Virus record (IMG/VR): IMGVR_UViG_3300034121_000119
Span: 1-35,508 of that record
Direction: 5' to 3' (one strand)
Source: a virus
Length of the DNA: 35,508 nucleotides
This document shows, in pieces, positions 29,160-35,508 of this stretch; the first letter of the stretch is position 1, and every line of letters begins with the position of its first letter. Both the position numbers and the translations under genes were made by a program. The notes below the pieces were generated by a model that had not been told where the DNA came from, ran no database searches, and worked only from the letters and a program-made list of their open reading frames with translations.

Positions 29160-29764
29160 GCGAAAAACCTGAGTCCATCATTGACAAAGTGCTTGGGTAT
29201 GTGGACAGCCCGTTCAAGTTGTTTGCCATCCTTGTGATGGGCGTGGTGGCCTTTGCCGGGTACTTCCTTTGGCAGAACCAGACCTTCATGTTTGACGCTT
29301 ACAAGGAATCAAAGAAGCTGCCAGAGATCAACACGAACCGAGCCGATGACGCCAGTTCGATGCTGCTGAAGAAGACGGGGGCCACAGTGGTAGCGGTGTT
29401 TAAGGTCAACCCGCTGTTCAACAGCAGAGTGTTGTATAAAGCCTACACCAAGGACGGCAGGGACAAAACGATTGAAGACATTGATGTCGGCCTGTTCTCT
29501 CAGAACACCGCCAATAATGCCGATGTGGTCAAGCTGATGACCAACGAGATTCCTTGCGGGGAATACCGCTACGCACAATCAGAGGTTGGGTTGTGGTACT
29601 TGGAAAAAGGTGTGACGTTTACCTGCCGGGTCAGCGTACCACCTGACTCACATAGGTTTGTGGGCCAGATCACGGTGGGTTGGGCAGAGCAGCCACAAAA
29701 CTTAGAACAAGTTCGTTTTATGCTGGAGATTGCTTCAGCCATGCTAACCAAGAGAGGTAATTGA
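29156..29764 (+). CDS. Membrane-anchored protein of the lysis region, 202 aa
   Basis: N-terminus MSEKPESIIDKVLGYVDSPF then a membrane helix (LFAILVMGVVAFAGYFLW) and a soluble domain of about 160 residues (ATVVAVFKVNPLFNSRVLYK, ...DIDVGLFSQNTANNADVVKL, ...VGQITVGWAEQPQNLEQVRF). One short N-terminal helix plus a large extracytoplasmic domain is also the topology of spanins or holin partners, but no lipobox or coiled coil points to a spanin. Start overlaps the previous stop (ATGA), and it overlaps the endolysin by one base, so it belongs to the lysis cassette. Confidence 0.7.
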   Translation: MSEKPESIIDKVLGYVDSPFKLFAILVMGVVAFAGYFLWQNQTFMFDAYKESKKLPEINTNRADDASSMLLKKTGATVVAVFKVNPLFNSRVLYKAYTKDGRDKTIEDIDVGLFSQNTANNADVVKLMTNEIPCGEYRYAQSEVGLWYLEKGVTFTCRVSVPPDSHRFVGQITVGWAEQPQNLEQVRFMLEIASAMLTKRGN

Positions 29765-30279
29765 TGGCACAGTTTGAACCAGCTTTTGAACTCATGATGG
29801 CTGACGAGGGCGGCTACGTCCTCCATGAAATACCCGGCGACACCGGAGGCATGACCTACGCTGGCATCGCCCGAAACAAGAACCCGCAGTGGCCCGGTTG
29901 GGCGCTGGTGGACAAGAAGGAGCTTGGTGGCTCTTTGACCCCCATGGTGCGGGAGTTCTACCGTACTGAGTTTTGGGACAAGATGCGCGGCAATGAGATC
30001 AGCAACCAAGATGTAGCCAACACCATTTTTAACTTTGGTGTAAACGCTGGCATGGGCATGGCCGTCAAGCTGGCGCAGCTTGTGGTGGGTGCTACCCCTG
30101 ATGGCGGCGTTGGGGCCAAGACTGTCGAGAAGCTGAACCAGATACCTGACGGCCAACGGTTTAAAGAGCAGTACGCTTTAGCCAAGATCGCCCGGTACGT
30201 TGAGATTTGCAACAAGAACCCCGTGCAGGTCAAGTTTCTCAAGGGCTGGTTAAACCGCACACTGAAAGGTCTGAAATGA
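29764..30279 (+). CDS. Endolysin, GH108 N-acetylmuramidase
   Basis: 171 aa. Cuts the glycan chains of peptidoglycan at the end of infection. The start MAQFEPAFELMMADEGGYVL has the GH108 signature with catalytic Glu15 in EGGY; GDTGGMTYAGIARNKNPQWP and then a helical C-terminal part containing FNFGVNAGMGMAVKLAQLVV (the peptidoglycan-binding segment of this family) follow. No signal peptide, so it needs the holin next door. ATG at 29764 shares one base with the preceding stop (TGATG), with GAGAGG just upstream. Family-normal length. Confidence 0.9.
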   Translation: MAQFEPAFELMMADEGGYVLHEIPGDTGGMTYAGIARNKNPQWPGWALVDKKELGGSLTPMVREFYRTEFWDKMRGNEISNQDVANTIFNFGVNAGMGMAVKLAQLVVGATPDGGVGAKTVEKLNQIPDGQRFKEQYALAKIARYVEICNKNPVQVKFLKGWLNRTLKGLK

Positions 30280-30713
30280 GCTTACTCGGCGTTGGATCAA
30301 TCATTGAAGCGGTCGGCAAGGTTGCTGGCGATCTCATCACAACTGACAAAGAACGGTTGGAGATGGAGGTCGAGCAGCGCAAGCTGGACCTTGAGGAAAA
30401 GAAGATCGACCAAGCCACTGACCTTGCCCAGATTGAGGTCAACAAGATCGAGGCGGCAAGCTCCAGCGTGTTTGTTTCCGGTTGGCGGCCTGCCATCGGT
30501 TGGATCGGCGTTGCGGCCATGGGTTACCAGTTCTTGGCCTATCCGCTGTTCCAGTGGGGTTGGAAGTGGGCGCAGGCTACCGGGTGGATTCCTGTGGGTC
30601 TGGAGCCCCCTCCCGTACTGGACGCCGACCAACTTTGGGTGATACTATCGGGCATATTGGGCATCGCTGGTATGAGGTCTTTTGAGAAAACCAAAGGCGT
30701 TGCCAGCAAGTAA
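30276..30713 (+). CDS. Holin, three-helix family
   Basis: 145 aa from the ATG at 30276 (ATGA overlap with the endolysin stop); the frame extends upstream to 30207 but without a ribosome site. N-terminus LLGVGSIIEAVGKVAGDLI, a charged coiled-coil link (residues 25-60), then GWRPAIGWIGVAAMGYQFLA, the signature of the three-membrane-helix holins, a helix at about 88-103, and LWVILSGILGIAGM (120-133) as the last helix. Opens the inner membrane to release the endolysin. Confidence 0.85.
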   Translation: MSLLGVGSIIEAVGKVAGDLITTDKERLEMEVEQRKLDLEEKKIDQATDLAQIEVNKIEAASSSVFVSGWRPAIGWIGVAAMGYQFLAYPLFQWGWKWAQATGWIPVGLEPPPVLDADQLWVILSGILGIAGMRSFEKTKGVASK

Positions 30714-30722
30714 AGGTTGCCC

Positions 30723-32630
30723 ATGCCCCTAAAGTCCATAATCTTTCGTCCCGGTGTAAACCGAGAGCAGACCCGCTACGCCGCAGAGGTGATTGGCGCT
30801 TCCGCACCTGCAACTCAGGTGGTCGGCGGTTGGTATGAGTCTGAGAAGGTTAGGTTCCGCTCAGGCATGCCCGAGAAGATTGGCGGATGGCAGCGTATTT
30901 CTGCCGACACGTTCCTTGGTGCCTGCCGCTCCCTGTGGAACTGGGTAACGCTTAGCGGGCTCAACCTTGTTGGTGTTGGCACAAACTTAAAGTTTTACAT
31001 TGAAAAAGGTGGCGCGTACAACGACATCACACCCATTCGGGATACCGTCACCCTAACCAACCCCTTTACCGCCACTAACGGGTCACCCATCATTACGATC
31101 ACAGACGCGGCCCACGGCTGCGTGACGGGAGACTTTGTAACGTTTAGCGGGGCTACGGGTCTGGGTGGAGACATTACCGCAACGGTGCTTAACCAAGAGC
31201 GCCAGATTACATTGATAAATGGCAACTCATACACAATCAATGTTGGTGTAAACGCTAACGCCACTGATGCGTCAGGCTCTCCCGGTGGTGGTACGGTGAC
31301 AACCGCTTACCAAATCAATGTCGGTCCTGAGTTTCAAATTCCCACCACGGGCTGGGGCTCTGGCACTTGGAGCGCTGGGCTTTGGGGTACTGGCGGGACT
31401 TCTCAGGCCTCCTTGCGTATTTGGAACCAGATCAACTTTGGCGAGGATTTAATCTTTGCGCCGCGAGATGGGCCAATTTATTACTGGGATGCTACCTCGG
31501 GGGTTGGGGCTAGAGGGGTTATTTTGTCGTCTTTGGGTGGTGCGTCAGATGTTCCAACCGTACAGAAGTTTATTTTTGTCTCGGACGTTAGCCGGTTTGT
31601 GTTTGCTTTTGGCTGCAATGACTATGGTTCGGCTACCCAGAATCCCATGCTAATTCGCTGGTCAGACCAAGAGTCGGCTGTAGATTGGACGGTTTCGGCT
31701 ACGGGGCAAGCTGGAAGCATCCAGTTATCTGATGGCTCTGAGTTAATTACTTGCCTGCAAACTCGACAAGAAATTGTGGTTTGGACCGACTCGGCCATTT
31801 ATTCACTTCAGTATGTTGGTGTGCCTGCCGTGTGGAGCACTCAACTTTTGGCAAGTAACATTTCCATCTACGGGCAGAACGCAAAGGCTGTGGCCTCCGG
31901 TGTGATTTACTGGATGGGCGTGGACAAGTTCTACAAGTACGACGGTCGCACTCAGACCCTGCGCTGCGATCTGCGCCAGTACATCTTTAGCGACATTAAC
32001 CAGCTACAGAACCAGCAGGTGTTTGCTGGCACTAACGAGGGCTTCAACGAGGTCTGGTGGTTCTACTGCTCCGCCGGGAGCAACGTGGTGAACAAGTACG
32101 TGGTCTACAACTATGCAGAGGACATTTGGTACTACGGCGCTTTGGGGCGCACGGCATGGCTGGACTCTGGACTGCGCGACTACCCGCTGGCTGCAACGTA
32201 CACACGCAATCTAGTAAACCATGAGGATGGTGTCGATGACAATGAAACAGGAACTGCTTTGCCTATTGCGGCATCAATTGGCTCGTCTGAGTTTGATATT
32301 GATGACGGGCACAACTTTGGCTTTATTTGGCGCGTACTTCCGGACATAACCTTCCGAGGCTCCACAGGCGCTTTGACGCCCCAGTGCAACATGACGCTGA
32401 TCCCAATGAGGAACTCCGGCTCTGGGTTCACAACACCTGCCTCTACAAACGGGACCAGCTCGGCTGAGATTCAACGTATCGCCACCGCTCCAATCGAAGA
32501 ATTCACGGGGCAGGTGTATATACGCGTGCGCGGCAGGCAGCTTATCTTTAAGGTGGACTCCAACCGACTGGGTACGACGTGGCAGCTTGGCGTGCCGCGA
32601 ATTGACATCAAACCTGACGGTAGGCGTTGA
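30723..32630 (+). CDS. Tail hub/nozzle protein (P22 gp10-like)
   Basis: 635 aa from the ATG at 30723, behind AAAGG; a TTG at 30717 is less likely. Starts MPLKSIIFRPGVNREQTRYA then GGWYESEKVRFRSGMPEKIG, the classic opening of the phage stabilisation or tail hub family to which P22 gp10 belongs. Body: repeated blade-like strands (LRIWNQINFGEDLIFAPRDG, PIYYWDATSGVGARGVIL, RQEIVVWTDSAIYSLQYVGV) fit a beta-propeller, as in podovirus nozzles. A Thr/Asn/Gly-rich insert lies at about residues 105-205. Closes the tail tip and retains packaged DNA. Confidence 0.82.
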   Translation: MPLKSIIFRPGVNREQTRYAAEVIGASAPATQVVGGWYESEKVRFRSGMPEKIGGWQRISADTFLGACRSLWNWVTLSGLNLVGVGTNLKFYIEKGGAYNDITPIRDTVTLTNPFTATNGSPIITITDAAHGCVTGDFVTFSGATGLGGDITATVLNQERQITLINGNSYTINVGVNANATDASGSPGGGTVTTAYQINVGPEFQIPTTGWGSGTWSAGLWGTGGTSQASLRIWNQINFGEDLIFAPRDGPIYYWDATSGVGARGVILSSLGGASDVPTVQKFIFVSDVSRFVFAFGCNDYGSATQNPMLIRWSDQESAVDWTVSATGQAGSIQLSDGSELITCLQTRQEIVVWTDSAIYSLQYVGVPAVWSTQLLASNISIYGQNAKAVASGVIYWMGVDKFYKYDGRTQTLRCDLRQYIFSDINQLQNQQVFAGTNEGFNEVWWFYCSAGSNVVNKYVVYNYAEDIWYYGALGRTAWLDSGLRDYPLAATYTRNLVNHEDGVDDNETGTALPIAASIGSSEFDIDDGHNFGFIWRVLPDITFRGSTGALTPQCNMTLIPMRNSGSGFTTPASTNGTSSAEIQRIATAPIEEFTGQVYIRVRGRQLIFKVDSNRLGTTWQLGVPRIDIKPDGRR

Positions 32631-32631
32631 T

Positions 32632-32940
32632 ATGGCCGCAATACAAATCTTCGCTTCGCCTGCGCTACCCCTGTCTCCCGAGGAATTTAATCGGCAGTAT
32701 CAGGATCAACTGAACAACATTTTGCGTCTGTACTTCAACCAGATACAGGCCACACTGGGGCAGCTTGCCGCAACAACCAACTTTCTCGTAGCAGACCTGC
32801 CAAGCGCCTCGGAGTCTGGCTCTGGGACAAGGGCGTTTGTGTCTGATGCAACGGCTCCAACATTTGGCGCTACTGTGGTTGGTGGTGGCGCTGTGGCTGT
32901 TCCGGTATATTCAGACGGCACCAACTGGAAAGTTGGATAA
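32632..32940 (+). CDS. Small virion protein, 102 aa
   Basis: ATG at 32632, just after the nozzle stop. The N-terminal half MAAIQIFASPALPLSPEEFN plus RQYQDQLNNILRLYFNQIQA is a helix, and the C-terminal half SGTRAFVSDATAPTFGATVV then PVYSDGTNWKVG is the compact beta tip found at the ends of many phage fibers and proteins. Helix plus tip suggests a small trimeric appendage or needle-like component. Role inferred. Confidence 0.65.
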   Translation: MAAIQIFASPALPLSPEEFNRQYQDQLNNILRLYFNQIQATLGQLAATTNFLVADLPSASESGSGTRAFVSDATAPTFGATVVGGGAVAVPVYSDGTNWKVG

Positions 32941-32956
32941 CTCTCCAAGGAAAAAC

Positions 32957-33058
32957 ATGAGCCCCCAAGAAATTGTAATTGCAGACGCGAAGCGCAAGTC
33001 TTCCTGCGCGGCCATGTGCGGTATTGCTTTAGTCAACGTAGTAAATCAACGGGTTTGA
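32957..33058 (+). CDS. 33-aa microprotein
   Basis: ATG at 32957 behind AAGGAAAAAC. Encodes MSPQEIVIADAKRKSSCAAM then CGIALVNVVNQRV, 33 residues with a CAAMC pair and a hydrophobic tail. It ends one base before the next ATG (33060). Placement between virion genes and a good ribosome site support expression, though at this size it is not certain. Confidence 0.5.
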   Translation: MSPQEIVIADAKRKSSCAAMCGIALVNVVNQRV

Positions 33059-33059
33059 T

Positions 33060-33476
33060 ATGGACGATAAATACGCAGTTGATCAAGAGGCGGTAGTCAA
33101 GATTGCAACTGACTATTTTCGCAAGGCAGCAAAAAGCGAAGAAGAAGCCCAAAAAATGCTGGGGGGGCTTGCTCGCATTTTGGAAGATGACGGCGCAAAA
33201 CTTGTCCACCTTGGCAATGTGCTTTTTTTGGTCATGGTTCGCGGTGAAGGTGTGGTTGAAGTCCACACAATCGGCGAAGAATCCAAGCCAAGAGATTTAG
33301 CAAAAGACTTTCTTGATCTTTCCAAGTATCTGAAAAATATCGGTGTCAAGACCGCATACACATATTCAGAAGACGAAAAATTCAAAAAGCTGGCAAAGAT
33401 GGTTGACCTTCCTGTCAAGCAGTACAAGGCTGATGTGGAAGGCAAAAAACTCAACGTATTTGTGGTGGAGTTGTAA
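33060..33476 (+). CDS. Virion-region protein, 138 aa, possibly GNAT-like fold
   Basis: Begins MDDKYAVDQEAVVKIATDYF. A helical N-terminal half (KAAKSEEEAQKMLGGLARIL) is followed by alternating strands (VLFLVMVRGEGVVEVHTIG), then a helix (DLAKDFLDLSKYLKNIGVKT), and ends with strands YKADVEGKKLNVFVVEL. The strand-helix-strand order is reminiscent of GNAT acetyltransferase folds, but no acetyl-CoA motif (Q/RxxGxG/A) is visible, so this is only a shape hint. It comes just before the ejection-type protein, where internal virion proteins usually lie. Confidence 0.6.
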   Translation: MDDKYAVDQEAVVKIATDYFRKAAKSEEEAQKMLGGLARILEDDGAKLVHLGNVLFLVMVRGEGVVEVHTIGEESKPRDLAKDFLDLSKYLKNIGVKTAYTYSEDEKFKKLAKMVDLPVKQYKADVEGKKLNVFVVEL

Positions 33477-35508
33477 ATGCCAGCAATACCATTTATTGCG
33501 ATAGGACTTGGAGCTTCCGGCGCTTTTGCTACTGCGGGCGCTGCACTCGCTTCGGTAATCGGCCTAGGCACTGTCAGCGCCGCCGCTGCAACTGCAATTG
33601 GTGCTGGAGCGTTTTCTGCTGCCGCAACCGCTGTTCAAGGCGGCAAGGCAAGCGATGTCCTGAAGTCCGCCGTCTTGGGCGGGGTTACATCTTACGCCGG
33701 ATCAGCCATCGCCGGGTCTGTTGCAAACTCTGTTTCATCTGCCGCAAGCGGGCTTGATCCCGGCATTGCAAGCGCGATGGGTAGGGTTGCAGGGTCGGCT
33801 GTTGCCGGAGCCATATCTTCTGGAACATCAGCTTTGATTTCTGGCAGAGACCCCATAGACGCTCTCCTTAAGGGTGGCTTGACCGCCGCGATGTCCGCTG
33901 GTGTTGGTGCTGGCGTAGATGCTTTGCTCAAAGATGTCCCAGCGTTTTCAAATCCTTTGAACAACCAAGAAGCGGCCATACAGCGGGCCACAAGAGCGGC
34001 GATTGGAACGGCCATCGCATCTGGCGGGAATGCGGACGCAATTGGGATGTCCATCCTGAATTCTTTTGCGGCCACTGCTAGTCAGTATGTTGGCACTCAA
34101 ATCAAGGACTCAAGCGCAAATTTGTCTGCTGCAAACTCTCAGTTTAGAGCTTCCGAGAGCGAATACAGGAGTAACCTTGAGCAGCAAGAAAAACTGGCTG
34201 CTGACTACAACAGGCAACTTGCTCCGCTGCAAGAAAGCGCAACAAGGGTCAACAACACCATCGGCGAATACGACAAGATTGCGGCTAACTACAACAACTA
34301 TGACTCTTGGATGAGGAGTCAGGGTTATGAATATCAGCCTCCCACATATGATGATTGGGGTTCTGGCGGCGATTATTGGGCAAAACAGGTATACAGGCCA
34401 GAAAGGCAAGCGAGCGGCTGGGGTGAATATGTGTATGAAACATGGACTATTCCAGCAGGATACGACTTGCAGCAAGCTCCAAACGAGCTTTCAAAAACTG
34501 CTTTGTACAATCAAGCGAAGGCTCTCGACGCACAAGCCGTTGCCGAGTCCAAAGCATTCAATGATCTGAAAGTGCAACTTTTGGGCGGTGAGGTAACAAA
34601 GTACCGCACTGAAATGCAATATCAGGCATACAGCGACTATGACGTGCAACTTGTTGAAGTCCAAGTTCCATACAAAGAAACTGTAACTGGATCGCTTACC
34701 CCGGTCAAAAATCAACTTGATTCTTTAAAGTCGAGTATTGAACCCCTTGGCAAAAATCTTGCCGAACAGAAAACAAAACTTGAAAATGCAGTAACTGACT
34801 TCAGCAACGCAGAGACTCAAAATGCTGCTGTTGTCAAATCCCAACTTGATAATTTTGTAACCGCAAGCAAGCAGTACAAAGATGAGTTTGGAGTTGATCC
34901 GACTGAAAATCAGCTAAAGAGTTTCGCATCCTCTGGTGACATTCTTGGAACTGTCAGTAAGCTCGTTGCTGACAACAACAACGAACAAGCTGCGCAGCAG
35001 GCTGGGTTCAGCAATTACGCCGACTACGCCGCCGCCGGGAACATTTCTTCTAATGATTACTACGCCAAGCAGCAAGGCTGGCAGGACTACGCACAAAAGC
35101 TCAATGCTCAGGCCAACGGCTACAACGCCCCAAGTGCGTGGAGCACATTTGTCAGCAACAATCAAACTGCTGTTAACAACGGCTTTGTAAATTTTGATGA
35201 CTATCAAGCCGCTGCTGGTGCGCCATCAAACGACTTCTACGCCAAGCAAAATGGCTGGGAAAGCTACGCTCAAAAGCAACAGGCGGAAGACTCTGGGTTC
35301 AGAAACCCAACCACATGGAACACCCATGTTGTCGATGTCAGGAATCAAGAATCCGCAAGGGCTGCTCAAGCAGAAGCGGAGCGCGTTCGGGTAGCTGAGG
35401 AAGCTCGTGTAGCTGAGGAAGCGCGTGTAGCTGAGGAGGCTCGTGTAGCTGAGGAAGCGCGTGTAGCTGCTCAAGCAGAAGCTGATCGGCAAGAGCAATT
35501 AGCTAGGG
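33477..35508 (+). CDS. Large internal virion/ejection-type protein (3' end outside window)
   Basis: ATG at 33477, open through the right edge (677 codons visible). Residues 1 to about 215 are extremely Ala/Gly/Ser/Ile-rich (LGASGAFATAGAALASVIGL, GAGAFSAAATAVQGGKASDV), like membrane-inserting helices. The middle is charged and coiled-coil (residues about 220-500). Then two imperfect 59-residue repeats start at 513 (NYADYAAAGNISSNDYYAKQ) and 572 (NFDDYQAAAGAPSNDFYAKQ), followed by an 18-bp tandem repeat coding RVAEEA. A huge, helical, partly hydrophobic protein after the tail nozzle is what T7-like inner-core ejection proteins look like. A fiber or adhesin is a less likely alternative. Confidence 0.72.
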   Translation, partial: MPAIPFIAIGLGASGAFATAGAALASVIGLGTVSAAAATAIGAGAFSAAATAVQGGKASDVLKSAVLGGVTSYAGSAIAGSVANSVSSAASGLDPGIASAMGRVAGSAVAGAISSGTSALISGRDPIDALLKGGLTAAMSAGVGAGVDALLKDVPAFSNPLNNQEAAIQRATRAAIGTAIASGGNADAIGMSILNSFAATASQYVGTQIKDSSANLSAANSQFRASESEYRSNLEQQEKLAADYNRQLAPLQESATRVNNTIGEYDKIAANYNNYDSWMRSQGYEYQPPTYDDWGSGGDYWAKQVYRPERQASGWGEYVYETWTIPAGYDLQQAPNELSKTALYNQAKALDAQAVAESKAFNDLKVQLLGGEVTKYRTEMQYQAYSDYDVQLVEVQVPYKETVTGSLTPVKNQLDSLKSSIEPLGKNLAEQKTKLENAVTDFSNAETQNAAVVKSQLDNFVTASKQYKDEFGVDPTENQLKSFASSGDILGTVSKLVADNNNEQAAQQAGFSNYADYAAAGNISSNDYYAKQQGWQDYAQKLNAQANGYNAPSAWSTFVSNNQTAVNNGFVNFDDYQAAAGAPSNDFYAKQNGWESYAQKQQAEDSGFRNPTTWNTHVVDVRNQESARAAQAEAERVRVAEEARVAEEARVAEEARVAEEARVAAQAEADRQEQLAR
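35388..35477 (+). repeat. 18-bp tandem repeat (5 units)
   Basis: Units of the form CGTGTAGCTGAGGAAGCT encode RVAEEA; four near-identical units, and a fifth diverging to RVAAQA, inside the ejection-type gene at the right edge. Confidence 0.85.

Overview
This window is the late (structural) half of a tailed, short-tailed (podovirus-type) double-stranded DNA phage, plus one end of its early region. The hallmark genes are terminase small and large subunits, a P22-type portal, a scaffold, an HK97-fold major capsid protein, ring and nozzle connector proteins, a very large fiber, a GH108 endolysin, a three-helix holin and a large open-ended ejection-type protein. There is no tape measure, tube or sheath gene, which argues for a short tail. 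No host gene, integrase, tRNA or CRISPR array is visible. Moderate GC and the protein style suggest a phage of a Gram-negative, possibly freshwater beta-proteobacterial, host; that host guess is inference only.

Layout. 1-1,565: a leftward operon of five tightly overlapping early genes (a zinc ribbon, a 28-residue membrane microprotein, three proteins of unknown function), driven by a perfect consensus sigma70 promoter at 1659-1687. 1,641-2,454: a non-coding control region with a duplicated 47-bp regulatory unit, overlapping divergent promoters over a 22-bp operator-like palindrome, inverted repeats and terminators. 2,455-2,949: one more leftward early gene with its own strong promoter and terminator. 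3,060-3,355: a second control region with an AT palindrome over a candidate late promoter. From 3,356 to the right edge every gene is rightward and closely packed: packaging and head (3.4-11.5 kb), small head and connector-region proteins (11.7-17.8 kb), fibers (17.8-28.7 kb), lysis (28.7-30.7 kb), tail nozzle and ejection proteins (30.7-35.5 kb).

How it works together. TerS/TerL package DNA through the portal. A phage-encoded GroES-like co-chaperonin sits between portal and scaffold and probably adapts the host GroEL for capsid folding. Two connector-ring proteins each seem to carry an inserted beta-rich domain. The 2,933-residue fiber is built from five modules of about 340 residues, about 47 repeats of 20 residues split by a lectin-like domain, and a Trp-rich tail; a separate 341-residue gene is one free-standing copy of the large module.

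The most unusual signal is a 13-bp palindrome (CTAACAWTGTTAG). It occurs nine times (five perfect, four with one mismatch) in the first 3.1 kb. Copies flank promoters, sit in leaders, and in two cases contain the start codon of one gene and the stop codon of the gene before it. The arrangement recalls the stoperators of mycobacteriophage L5 and may mark an undescribed repressor regulon.
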